From NCBI GenBank assembly GCA_017475765.1, contig JAFVEY010000030.1, positions 1 through 37,490 on the forward strand: 37,490 nt of DNA, read 5' to 3'. This DNA is from Clostridia bacterium (GTDB taxonomy: Bacteria; Bacillota; Clostridia; Oscillospirales; Acutalibacteraceae). The notes beneath the pieces were generated by a model. That model was not told the origin of the DNA. It saw only the letters and a program-made list of their open reading frames with translations, and ran no database searches. This document shows positions 24,938-33,330 of this stretch, piece by piece; within the stretch, counting starts at the first letter, position 1, and every line of letters begins with the position of its first letter. The position numbers and the translations under genes were made by a program.

Positions 24938-27565
24938 TTATTTGATATTGGCAAAAACAATCTCTTCAACCTTTGCAAGCGCATCGTCTATTTTTGAGAG
25001 ATCGCCGACACCTGCCATTGCTCTTTCGGGCTTTCCGCCGCCCTTGCCGCCGACAAGCTCTGCGGCTGCTTTTACGATCTTTCCGGCATGAGCGCCCTTC
25101 GACTGTGCATCCTTTCCGCAGGCAACCGAAATATTCGCCTTGCCGCCGTCAATGCCGAACATCACAGCAACGGCATCGGGAGCTATTTCAAGAACCCTGT
25201 CTGTCATAGACTTAAGAGCTGCGGTATTGGTATTCGGGAATTTGCCGCTTACGACACGAATTCCATTCGTTACTTCTGCACCGGCAAGCATTGTATCAAC
25301 ACCCTGTGCCGAGAGTTTAGCAGTAAGCGATTCGATCTCCCTGTCCTTAGACTTCAGGTCTTCTATGAGCTTTTCGCTGACTGTCAGGAAGTGATTCGTT
25401 GCATTAGCCTTGAAGAGCTTCATGGATTTGTTGAGGATATCCGTTATTTCGTCAATAAATTTGAGAACGCCCTTGCCTGTCACAGCTTCAATTCTTCTTA
25501 CACCCGCAGCAACGGAGTTTTCACCGAGTATACGGAAAATACCGATCTTTGACGTATTTTCTATATGTGTACCGCCGCAGAATTCCTTTGAGAATTCTTC
25601 CACCATAACAACACGGACAACATCGCCGTACTTTTCTCCGAAAAGTGCCATTGCGCCGAGCTTCTTTGCTTCTTCGATCGGCATTTCCTTTGTGATGACA
25701 TCAACAGCCCTGAAAATCTCGTCATTGACAAGCGCTTCCACCTGCTTGAGTTCTTCCTCTGTAAGAGCCGAAAAATGCGTAAAGTCGAATCGGAGTTTGT
25801 CAGCTGTCACCAACTGACCCGCCTGTTCAACATGATTGCCGAGCACCTTACGGAGTGCTGCCTGAAGAAGATGAGCCGCCGTATGATTACGCATAACAGC
25901 AAGTCTTGTTTCCTCATCCACCTGTGCGGTAACGATGTCACCGACCTCAACAGTACCCTCTGTTATCTCACAGCGGTGCATATAAATTCCATTATTATCC
26001 TTTACGGTATCCAACACTCTGATAACGGCTTTATCGGTTGTGATAGTACCGATATCTCCCACCTGTCCGCCGCTTTCCGCATAGAACGGTGTTGTATCAA
26101 GAACGATTACTGCATTATCACCTGTACCTCCGAATTCAGTCTTTTCTCCATCCTTGACAATTGCCTTAATTTCAGCTTTTGCGCTGAGATCAGTATATCC
26201 GACGAATTTTGTCTTTTCGATTCCGCTGAAATCAACAGCATCGCTCAGCCATGCCTCTGCACCGGCATTTTTTCTTGCGGCTCTTGCACGATCCTTCTGT
26301 TCCTTCAGAAGTTCGTTGTATTTATCCGTATCAACAATCATTCCCTTTTCTGCCGCTATTTCCTTAAGGAGATCTATCGGGAAACCGAATGTATCGTTGA
26401 GTTTAAAGGCATCCTCGCCCGAAATGCGGTTAATCTCTGATTTTTCTATGATCTCGTTAAGCATCTCAATGCCCTGATCAAGCGTAATTTTGAAAGCCTC
26501 TTCCTCTGTCCTGATCACCTTTGTAATGATCTCACGCTTTTCGGAAAGTTCGGGATAGGCAGGATTTTCAGTAATAACTGTATCGACCACCTGATAAAGG
26601 AACGGATCGCTTACGCCGAGAAGTCTGCCGTGACGTGCTGCTCTTCTGAGCAGTCGGCGGAGCACATAGCCTCTGCCCTCGTTGGAAGGCATAACACCGT
26701 CACCTATCATAAAGGTAACGCTTCTGATATGGTCAGTAATGACACGCAGAGAAATATCCGTCTTTTCGCTGTCACCGTAATTGACATTGACAAGGCTGCT
26801 GATCTTCTTCATGATATTCTGAACGGTATCGACAAGGAAAAGATTGTCCACACCCTGCATGATGCAGGCAAGACGTTCAAGACCCATACCTGTATCAATA
26901 TTCGGATGATCAAGAGGTGTATAATTTCCTTTGCCATCATTATCAAACTGAGTAAATACATTATTCCAGAATTCCACATATCTGTCGCAGTCGCATCCGA
27001 CACCGCAGGTCGGTTTGCCGCAGCCGTATTTTTCACCTCTGTCGAAATACAGCTCCGAGCAGGGACCGCAGGGACCCTCGCCATGTTCCCAGAAGTTGTC
27101 CTCTTTACCCAGACGTACAATATGATCGGCGGCAACTCCGACTTCTTTTGTCCATATATCGAATGCTTCATCATCGTTCTCATAGATGGAAACCCATATT
27201 TTATCCACAGGCAGGTCAAGAACCTTCGTGCAGAATTCCCAAGCCCATGATGTTGCTTCATGCTTGAAATAATCTCCGAAAGAAAAATTGCCGAGCATCT
27301 CAAAGAAAGTGCCATGTCTTGCCGTTATACCCACACGTTCGATATCCGGTGTGCGGATACATTTCTGACAGGTCGTCACTCTCTTTCTCGGAGGTGTTAC
27401 TTCGCCCGTAAAATACTTTTTCATCGGCGCCATGCCGGAATTGATCAGAAGAAGGCTCTTATCGTCACGGGGTATCAGCGGAAAGCTGGGAAGTCTGAGG
27501 TGTCCCTTTGATTCAAAGAAGGAAAGATATTTTTCCCTTAGTTCGTTAAGTCCTGTCCATTGCAT
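24938..27565 (-). CDS. alaS: Alanyl-tRNA synthetase
   Basis: An 875-residue class II synthetase charging tRNA-Ala. The aminoacylation core has FFESKGHLRLPSFPLIP (motif 1 area), the GMAPMKKYF and RTPDIERVGITARHGTFFEM segments, and a Cys-rich insert (CGKPTCGVGCDCDR). The editing domain has NHTAAHLLQAAL and FCGGTHIENT zinc ligands. A C-Ala domain with glycine-rich GGKGGGKPE ends the protein, so it is full length. Expression is controlled by the T-box leader at 27598-27841. No gene shares its transcript with certainty. Confidence 0.97.
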   Translation of the reverse strand: MQWTGLNELREKYLSFFESKGHLRLPSFPLIPRDDKSLLLINSGMAPMKKYFTGEVTPPRKRVTTCQKCIRTPDIERVGITARHGTFFEMLGNFSFGDYFKHEATSWAWEFCTKVLDLPVDKIWVSIYENDDEAFDIWTKEVGVAADHIVRLGKEDNFWEHGEGPCGPCSELYFDRGEKYGCGKPTCGVGCDCDRYVEFWNNVFTQFDNDGKGNYTPLDHPNIDTGMGLERLACIMQGVDNLFLVDTVQNIMKKISSLVNVNYGDSEKTDISLRVITDHIRSVTFMIGDGVMPSNEGRGYVLRRLLRRAARHGRLLGVSDPFLYQVVDTVITENPAYPELSEKREIITKVIRTEEEAFKITLDQGIEMLNEIIEKSEINRISGEDAFKLNDTFGFPIDLLKEIAAEKGMIVDTDKYNELLKEQKDRARAARKNAGAEAWLSDAVDFSGIEKTKFVGYTDLSAKAEIKAIVKDGEKTEFGGTGDNAVIVLDTTPFYAESGGQVGDIGTITTDKAVIRVLDTVKDNNGIYMHRCEITEGTVEVGDIVTAQVDEETRLAVMRNHTAAHLLQAALRKVLGNHVEQAGQLVTADKLRFDFTHFSALTEEELKQVEALVNDEIFRAVDVITKEMPIEEAKKLGAMALFGEKYGDVVRVVMVEEFSKEFCGGTHIENTSKIGIFRILGENSVAAGVRRIEAVTGKGVLKFIDEITDILNKSMKLFKANATNHFLTVSEKLIEDLKSKDREIESLTAKLSAQGVDTMLAGAEVTNGIRVVSGKFPNTNTAALKSMTDRVLEIAPDAVAVMFGIDGGKANISVACGKDAQSKGAHAGKIVKAAAELVGGKGGGKPERAMAGVGDLSKIDDALAKVEEIVFANIK

Positions 27566-27597
27566 TTTAAATCACCTTTTTTTAAAAATTTCATTGA

Positions 27598-27841
27598 TCC
27601 GAGTGCAAACAAATAACGGATCCTTCCCCCATGGGACGAAAGATCCGTGTTACCACCCAAATTGCATACAGCCTCAGCCGTATACCGCTTTATCGACCGT
27701 AACGAGGTCATACGCTGCGTTTTGCGCAGAAGCTCCGAGTCAGCCTGAGCAGCCTTGTCATAGGGATATCACACCAATGCTCCCCTCTCTTTGATGACGG
27801 TTCTGTTCTTTTTCTCATCACAGCACAAATATAAATTTTCC
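27598..27841 (-). promoter_or_regulatory. T-box leader of alaS
   Basis: The reverse strand carries the T-box signature TGGGTGGTAACACGG (27659-27645), a close variant of the usual AGGGTGGTACCGCG. It is followed by a terminator hairpin whose ACGGATC and GATCCGT arms (27648-27642 and 27622-27616) overlap the T-box, so binding of uncharged tRNA would favour the antiterminator. TTATTTGTTT follows. Upstream lies a structured region with CTGCG/CGCAG and other hairpins, assumed to be stem I. I could not fix the alanine specifier triplet. The rest of the 327-base gap holds only the promoter. Confidence 0.85.
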
Positions 27842-27847
27842 AATAAT

Positions 27848-27875
27848 ATTATAACTCTTTTTCAGCCGATGTCAA
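27848..27875 (-). promoter_or_regulatory. Promoter of the alaS T-box transcript
   Basis: TTGACA (27875-27870), 16 bases, TATAAT (27853-27848) on the reverse strand. It begins the leader at about 27841. Confidence 0.82.
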
Positions 27876-27892
27876 GCGGTTTTTTGAAATAA

Positions 27893-28657
27893 TCAGATAT
27901 TTCCCTCATTTACTCCGTTCTGACTGTTGGCTTCTGCTGAGATCAGATTGCGGACATTCTGCATCCTGCCGTCAAGAGAAGCGCTGATCTCGGCACAGTC
28001 GGTAAGCTCGTGAGAGAGCTTTTCAAGCATTTCTGGCGATATATTCTTTTTATATCTCATCTTATGCTCAAGGCTTGCCCAGAAATCCATTGCAATGGTC
28101 CGGAGCTGCACCTCAACCTTTACCATCTTCTTTTCGTTTTCAAGAAAAATCGGAACAGCAACGATAAGATGAAGGCTGCGGTAGCCTGTCGGCTTCGGAT
28201 TCTTGATATAATCCTTGCGGCGGATCAGCGTAATATCATCCTGCTGCAAAAGACAGTCCGCAAGGCGGTAGATATCATCCACAAAGGAGCAGACAACACG
28301 CACTCCTGCTATATCGTTGATATTTTCCTCTATCGCTTCCAGATTTCTGGGAATATTCTTCTTTATCACCTTACGGATAATACTGTCATAGTCCTTTACT
28401 CTTGAATGTATAGATTCTATCGGATTTCCGTCATATTTAAGAGAAAACTGTTCATTGAGAACCTTGAATTTTGTTTCGATCTCCATGATGGCGCAGGTAT
28501 AATTGGCAAAAAACTGCTCAACAGGCGCAAAGCTTTCCTGCATTATATCCAGAAAAACATCGGCATTCAGATTTATATCCTGAGAAAATCTCACCAGCTC
28601 TTTGGCAACTCTGTCGGCAGAATCAAACAGCTTTTCATTCGTTGCTTCATTTTCCAT
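27893..28657 (-). CDS. RelQ-like small (p)ppGpp synthetase
   Basis: A 254-residue single-domain alarmone synthetase (GTP pyrophosphokinase family) that transfers pyrophosphate from ATP to GTP or GDP. RVKDYDSIIRKVIKKNIP, NDIAGVRVVCSFVDDIYRL (the metal-binding D in IAGVR), KNPKPTGYRSLHLIV and VEVQLRTIAMDFWASLEHKM are the RelA/SpoT synthetase motifs. No HD hydrolase, TGS or ACT domain is present. The helical C-terminus suits RelQ-type oligomers. ATG 28657 is preferred because GGGAG sits eight bases upstream, whereas ATG 28672 lacks a site. It lies directly upstream of the alaS promoter. Confidence 0.9.
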   Translation of the reverse strand: MENEATNEKLFDSADRVAKELVRFSQDINLNADVFLDIMQESFAPVEQFFANYTCAIMEIETKFKVLNEQFSLKYDGNPIESIHSRVKDYDSIIRKVIKKNIPRNLEAIEENINDIAGVRVVCSFVDDIYRLADCLLQQDDITLIRRKDYIKNPKPTGYRSLHLIVAVPIFLENEKKMVKVEVQLRTIAMDFWASLEHKMRYKKNISPEMLEKLSHELTDCAEISASLDGRMQNVRNLISAEANSQNGVNEGNI

Positions 28658-28760
28658 TTTTTCATCTCCCATTTTCCAAAAATATTTTTTATATCATAAA
28701 GCACATACGGGTAAAAGTCAATACTGCATAAGAAATGTTTATAATTAATTCAAAAATTTA

Positions 28761-29723
28761 TCATAAATCAATTTTACTTCCGCTGACAGCTTTTTTAGCT
28801 GCTTTATAAATTTCCTTGTCCTTTTTGGTAATTGTAACGGTTGTGTTTTCGGATGCGGTGCAAAGCTCAAGCGTGATTCTGCCCTTTTCCGTGTACGGAT
28901 GGCGCAGTACACGGGCAGCTGCTCTTTGCGGTTCATTTCTTGTAAAAACCATATACGAAAATTTTTCATCCTCAAACGGAGAATCGCCGTCTTTAACAAT
29001 TTTATGCAGTCTTGAACGCTGTACTCTTGCCGTAAAATGACACCAATCATTTTCGCTGAGACGGCACAGCACCTCATGCGGACACGGTGCGGCAATATGT
29101 GCCCCCTCCGACAGAAGCTGATCCCTTGCTGCCTTAAGCTGTGCAAAACCGACAGGCGTTCCCGGTTCTGTTATCACCAGCATTTTCCTCGCTGCATTCC
29201 AAAGCCTTCTGACAGCCGCTGATCTGTCCGGATCCGACATTTCGTTCAGAACATAAGAAGCTGTCACAAGATCTGCCTGATACGGAAAATTTTCCGAAGT
29301 CAGGTCCGCATAGATCCATCCGGCATTTCTGAGTGTTTCCGAACCCACCCTCATATATTCTGCTCCCAGCCTGCTCATTGCTTTTTCACGCTCAAGACAG
29401 ACAATCTTTTCAAGCTCAAACACAGCGTCAGCCGCCCATGCTGCCGCTCCTGTTCCTGCTCCCACATCCAGAAGAGAATGTATCTCCTCCCCCGTACATT
29501 CAGCAGCATATCGCAAAGCCTCTGAAACGGCAGCAAAGGTTGCCGGCATTCTTACGATGGAATATACCAAAGCGTCAAGTCCGCTTGTGACGAGTTTTTT
29601 ACCCTTGCCGCTGTCATTTCTATATTTTTCCGACAGAGCCGCAGAAGCCTTTCTCAGCTCTGACGGCTTCCATGCAGCTGCTTTCATCTCAATTTGATTT
29701 CTCAGTTCTGATGGAAATTCCAC
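28761..29723 (-). CDS. Rsm22/METTL17-family methyltransferase-like protein
   Basis: A 320-residue class I methyltransferase fold of the small-subunit Rsm22 family. LLDVGAGTGAAAWA (84-97) is the SAM site, with TASYVLNEMSD after strand 4. The cysteine motif PCPHEVLCRLSENDWCHF gives C214-x5-C220-x7-C228, and C288 lies later in LELCT. This matches the four-cysteine iron-sulfur site described for mitochondrial METTL17. Family members associate with the small ribosomal subunit during assembly; methylation activity is uncertain. Start 29723 follows a GGTG-type site. It is a single gene, and no terminator was resolved after its stop. Confidence 0.85.
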   Translation of the reverse strand: MEFPSELRNQIEMKAAAWKPSELRKASAALSEKYRNDSGKGKKLVTSGLDALVYSIVRMPATFAAVSEALRYAAECTGEEIHSLLDVGAGTGAAAWAADAVFELEKIVCLEREKAMSRLGAEYMRVGSETLRNAGWIYADLTSENFPYQADLVTASYVLNEMSDPDRSAAVRRLWNAARKMLVITEPGTPVGFAQLKAARDQLLSEGAHIAAPCPHEVLCRLSENDWCHFTARVQRSRLHKIVKDGDSPFEDEKFSYMVFTRNEPQRAAARVLRHPYTEKGRITLELCTASENTTVTITKKDKEIYKAAKKAVSGSKIDL

Positions 29724-29863
29724 CTTTTCACCTCCGATTGCAAAACGCTTTGTTTACATTATATAACTGTCCGATGTTTGAGCATTGATTCCTGTATCAA
29801 ATTATAATATGTTTTTTGATTTTTTTCAACCGTCAAATAACAATAACAACCATCAGCACAATC

Positions 29864-29895
29864 GAAGCATACAGAAAATCATTTCCGTATGCTCC
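29864..29895 (-). terminator. Hairpin downstream of the vWA lipoprotein gene
   Basis: GAAGCATACAGAAA pairs with TTTCCGTATGCTCC with two G-U type pairs, around a short loop. Neither side has a T run, so it may only stabilise the 3' end of the transcript. Confidence 0.35.
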
Positions 29896-29925
29896 AAAGA
29901 ATGGGGTATATTTATAAATCATCAT

Positions 29926-31311
29926 TTATTGTCTGTATTCATTAATGACCCTTATGATGATATCATATAGCTTTTCTACCTTATAATCCCCTATGATCGG
30001 TTCAAGATGAGCATCTCCTATACCGGAATCATCTGTCAGAAATATATATGTACCACCTGTCATAATGGCAAGTGAACGCCCGAAAAGCTCGGTATCTCTT
30101 TCGCTGTTTGAAGAAACGACAGGTATAATGCGTATTCCCTTTTCGGCAGCCGTTCTAATCGTATCATAAAGCACTTTTTCCTTTCCATCATGCGGCGGTG
30201 CGTCAAAAATGAGGAATGCCAGTTTGACAGACTCGTCACTCCAGCTGCTTTCTGAAATGGTTTCCTTAAGAATTTCCGCTACCGCTTCGGGAATATCTCC
30301 GCCTCCGTCTGCCGATTCGCTGTTCAGATTTTTTTGCAGAGCATCTATATCATCTGTAAAATCAAAACACTTGGTAACATAATCATCTCCCTCGTCACGG
30401 TAAAAATTGACCGAATATTTCGTGTTTTCCGTTCCGATTTCTTTTGTAATGGCGGAAAATTCGCTTTGCAGGAAAAGCATTTCATCAGACATAGAGCCAG
30501 TCGTATCAAGTATAAACATAATTTCCATATTCTGACAGTTCTTGACCTCTCCCACAAATGTAAGCTCCAGCTCTGTGTTTTCGGTTTTCTTTTGGCTTTG
30601 CGTATCAGCGCTTGTCTGAGTCAGTTCAAAACTTTGTTTTTTATCTCCGCTTTCAACTTCAACAGAAGCTCCTTTCTGTTTTTCTCCTTCAAAAAGATAG
30701 GCTGTTCCGTTTTTGTCTGTAATGGCACTCCACAGAATATTGCCGTCAGAATCCAGTATTCTGACAGTCGCATTGACAACCGGCAAACCGCTTTCTGATT
30801 TTACGGTAATCATAGTGCGGTATACAGGATTTAAACCATAGCTTGGAAAATTAATTGTTCCTGTATTGATAAGGTTTGTAAAAAATCCCCAGTTACTGTT
30901 ATCGTTCCATTCTCCGGCAGTCAGCTGTCCCACCTCAGGAATGTCTGTATGATTTCCCTGCGAGGAATCAATGCCGGAAGCTTCATCACCGGCACAAATG
31001 GTCTCGCCAGTATCAAGAGTATCAGAAGCGATGATCACATCCTTCTTCTCCTTTATTTCTGCATCCTCGGAAAATTTCTCGGCTGCTGACTTATCCCTGA
31101 CTTCAGCACGGTCATCCCCGGCTGTTTTTTCCTCACTCCTCGGTGTTGTATCCGGAATGGTATCAGCGCTGTCCGAGCCGTTTGTGATTTCTGCGGAAAA
31201 TCCTTCTCCGCCTGTCACCGAAGCTGCCGATTCGCCTCCTACTGCACAAGCTGACATTCCGACAGTCATTGCCATTATCATTGCCGCACATATCATTTTA
31301 CGAATTTTCAT
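29926..31311 (-). CDS. Lipoprotein with von Willebrand factor A domain
   Basis: A 461-residue surface lipoprotein. The signal peptide ends in a lipobox GMSAC (C22). A long Ser/Thr/Asp/Glu-rich stalk (about 25-125) is followed by a carboxypeptidase-regulatory-like beta domain (about 165-235; PVVNATVRILDSDGNILW). The vWA domain (about 260-455) has MIDAS residues D269, T271 and S273 in FILDTTGSMSDE, and a later DGGGDIPEA metal-loop segment. vWA domains bind protein ligands through the MIDAS metal. The ribosome binding site AAAGGAGG precedes ATG 31311. Adhesion or envelope assembly is a reasonable but unproven role. Confidence 0.9.
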   Translation of the reverse strand: MKIRKMICAAMIMAMTVGMSACAVGGESAASVTGGEGFSAEITNGSDSADTIPDTTPRSEEKTAGDDRAEVRDKSAAEKFSEDAEIKEKKDVIIASDTLDTGETICAGDEASGIDSSQGNHTDIPEVGQLTAGEWNDNSNWGFFTNLINTGTINFPSYGLNPVYRTMITVKSESGLPVVNATVRILDSDGNILWSAITDKNGTAYLFEGEKQKGASVEVESGDKKQSFELTQTSADTQSQKKTENTELELTFVGEVKNCQNMEIMFILDTTGSMSDEMLFLQSEFSAITKEIGTENTKYSVNFYRDEGDDYVTKCFDFTDDIDALQKNLNSESADGGGDIPEAVAEILKETISESSWSDESVKLAFLIFDAPPHDGKEKVLYDTIRTAAEKGIRIIPVVSSNSERDTELFGRSLAIMTGGTYIFLTDDSGIGDAHLEPIIGDYKVEKLYDIIIRVINEYRQ

Positions 31312-31583
31312 AGTTAATTTCCTCCTTTTACTTATATAATCAGAACGAAAGGAAATAGTTACAAAAAAATTTGATGGTGTACAATAAAAGTAGAAATGCT
31401 ATGTCAAAAAAGGGTGAACAAAGAAAGGATTTTATACGCTTTGTCTGTTAGTTACACTTGCCAAAAATAATGTCAGAATGTTCATCAGAATAGCAATAAT
31501 TGTATATTTTCAATATATTCTATCAATTAGTGTAGAATTTTATAGTAAAAATAACCCAATGAATATGTATATATTTGGTATTT

Positions 31584-31612
31584 TTGTCAATTGTTTTTCA
31601 TTGAACTATCAT
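31584..31612 (+). promoter_or_regulatory. Candidate promoter of the C-T-A operon
   Basis: TTGTCA (31584-31589), 17 bases, TATCAT (31607-31612), about 58 bases before the first start codon. It lies in the very AT-rich 359-base divergent gap 31312-31670, which shows no other convincing gene or hairpin. Confidence 0.45.
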
Positions 31613-31670
31613 ATACAATGGAATAAGAAATATTCGCTTGGCGAATTAAATTTATGAGGGCGGTGAGAAA

Positions 31671-33077
31671 ATGTTAAAAAATATTGGCGGAATCAATTAC
31701 GACTGTTATCCCCTTACACCAGCACAGCTTCTGAACCTCGCACTGATCAAAAGCGGTTCTACTCATGAGGTAGAAAATATCGGAACGGGACAGTATCTTC
31801 ATATGGATCTGAATACAGCAGCTCTGCGTGAGGCTTTGAACCGTGCAGTGGAAAGATGCGAGTCCATGAGACTCAGACTGTGGAAAGACCCTGAAACGGG
31901 CGAACTTTGGCAGTATGTCGTACCATACCAGAACGAGTACTTTGAGTATTATGACTTCTCTCAGTGGAAAGACGAAAAAGTCACCGAGGTACTCAATAAA
32001 TGGACATCACAGCCATTCGATACTTTCGGCGGAAAACTTTCGAGAATAGTCATAGTAACTCTCCCGGATGGTTTTAACGGATTCTATTACAATGTGCATC
32101 ATGCCTGTATGGATTCAAGCTCTGTCATAGCGTTTACCAGAGATGTTATTGAGATATACTGCTCTCTGCTATACGATATGCCTTATCCAAAGCCTATGTC
32201 TTCCTACATTGAGTCAGTAAAGAAAGACCTTACATATGAGGGCAGCAAAAAGCAGAAGAAAGACGAGGAATACTGGCACAAGCAGTTTGAACTTCCGGAG
32301 CCTATGTATACGGACTATACCGGTATCGGCAGGCTCATGCGTCTCCGTCAGGAGAACAACAATCCGGAACAAAGATGGGGACTTCTCGAAAGCTCTGACG
32401 GCAAGGGAAATACTATTACTTACGAGCTGAGTGTCGAGTCTACGCAAAAGATAATAAATTTTGCACAAGAATATGATTTGCCTGTCAGTGCGATCATTCT
32501 CCATGCGATAAGAACCGTGCTTTCTAAATTCAATGACAATGAAACTGATATTATCATCAGAGATCTGGTAAGCAGACGTTCTACTCTTAACAGCAAAAAA
32601 TGCGGCGGTGTAAGAATGCATTGTTTCCCACTCAGAACAATCATGCCGCTCGATACTACTGTTCTTGATTCTATACGTCTTATCAAGAAAGCACAGGACG
32701 AACTGTTTATCCATGCTGAATATCCGCCTCTTAAATGTCTGGGCGAACTTTGTGAAACATACGGTGCTCCTCCTGGTTCAACATATACTAGTGTAGATTT
32801 TACTTACCAACCGGGCACACTCGCCACCATAGGTGAGGCACTAAAAGGTATCCCCTTCAAGAGTTGGTGGTACAGCAGCGGAAAACAGCCGCAGCCTATG
32901 TATATTACTGCAATGCACAGACCGAATGACGGAGGACTTAATTTCTACTTCGGATATCAGACCGCATGTGCTACACCGGAGGAAATAGAGTTCCTGTATT
33001 ACTTCACCGGAAGAATTTTGTTCCGCAGCATTGAAAATCCCGATAAAACACTCAAAGAAATTATTGATATGACCTGA
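31671..33077 (+). CDS. Stand-alone NRPS-type condensation domain protein
   Basis: A 468-residue protein made of a single condensation (C) domain, chloramphenicol-acetyltransferase-like fold. YPLTPAQLLNLAL matches the C1 motif region, and the catalytic HHxxxD is intact: NVHHACMDSSS, H143-H144-D148. IIIRDLVSRR and MHCFPLRTIMPL correspond to the later C motifs. Such domains join an acyl group on a carrier protein to an amine, or sometimes an alcohol. Being free-standing with a separate carrier and activating enzyme, it is probably an acyl-carrier-dependent amide or ester synthase, like VibH in layout. The ribosome binding site GGGCGGTGAG precedes ATG 31671. Acceptor and donor are unknown. Confidence 0.85.
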   Translation: MLKNIGGINYDCYPLTPAQLLNLALIKSGSTHEVENIGTGQYLHMDLNTAALREALNRAVERCESMRLRLWKDPETGELWQYVVPYQNEYFEYYDFSQWKDEKVTEVLNKWTSQPFDTFGGKLSRIVIVTLPDGFNGFYYNVHHACMDSSSVIAFTRDVIEIYCSLLYDMPYPKPMSSYIESVKKDLTYEGSKKQKKDEEYWHKQFELPEPMYTDYTGIGRLMRLRQENNNPEQRWGLLESSDGKGNTITYELSVESTQKIINFAQEYDLPVSAIILHAIRTVLSKFNDNETDIIIRDLVSRRSTLNSKKCGGVRMHCFPLRTIMPLDTTVLDSIRLIKKAQDELFIHAEYPPLKCLGELCETYGAPPGSTYTSVDFTYQPGTLATIGEALKGIPFKSWWYSSGKQPQPMYITAMHRPNDGGLNFYFGYQTACATPEEIEFLYYFTGRILFRSIENPDKTLKEIIDMT

Positions 33078-33099
33078 CACGGAAAGGAGTACTCATACC

Positions 33100-33330
33100 A
33101 TGTTTGATAAGCTGAAAGAACTGATTTGCCAGTATGTCGAGGTTGACCCCGACACAATAACAAAAGAATCACGTTTTATTGAAGATCTCGGATTCAATTC
33201 CTATGATATCATGTGTATGCTCGGAGACGCAGAGAGCGAATTTGATGTAGAAATAGAGGAAGAAGAAATCATGAAGTGCAAAACAGTAGGTGATTTGCTG
33301 AGTTATTTTGGAGGTCAGGAGAATGGCTGA
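33100..33330 (+). CDS. Acyl/peptidyl carrier protein
   Basis: A 76-residue acidic four-helix carrier protein. The phosphopantetheine attachment serine is S34 in EDLGFNSYDIMCML, where the usual D-S-L reads N-S-Y. It lies 22 bases after the C-domain gene, with GGAAAGGAG upstream, and overlaps the start of the adenylating enzyme gene by eight bases, so the three are translated together. It probably carries the acyl group loaded by the enzyme at 33323 and presents it to the condensation protein. Confidence 0.9.
   Translation: MFDKLKELICQYVEVDPDTITKESRFIEDLGFNSYDIMCMLGDAESEFDVEIEEEEIMKCKTVGDLLSYFGGQENG

Noticed and set aside
27432-27794. Forward-strand 120-residue frame across the alaS leader
   Set aside because: It is antisense to the T-box and the alaS start and has no promoter or ribosome binding site.
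31399-31475. A 24-codon forward ORF in the gap before the condensation gene
   Set aside because: No ribosome binding site and no recognisable leader-peptide features; probably chance.
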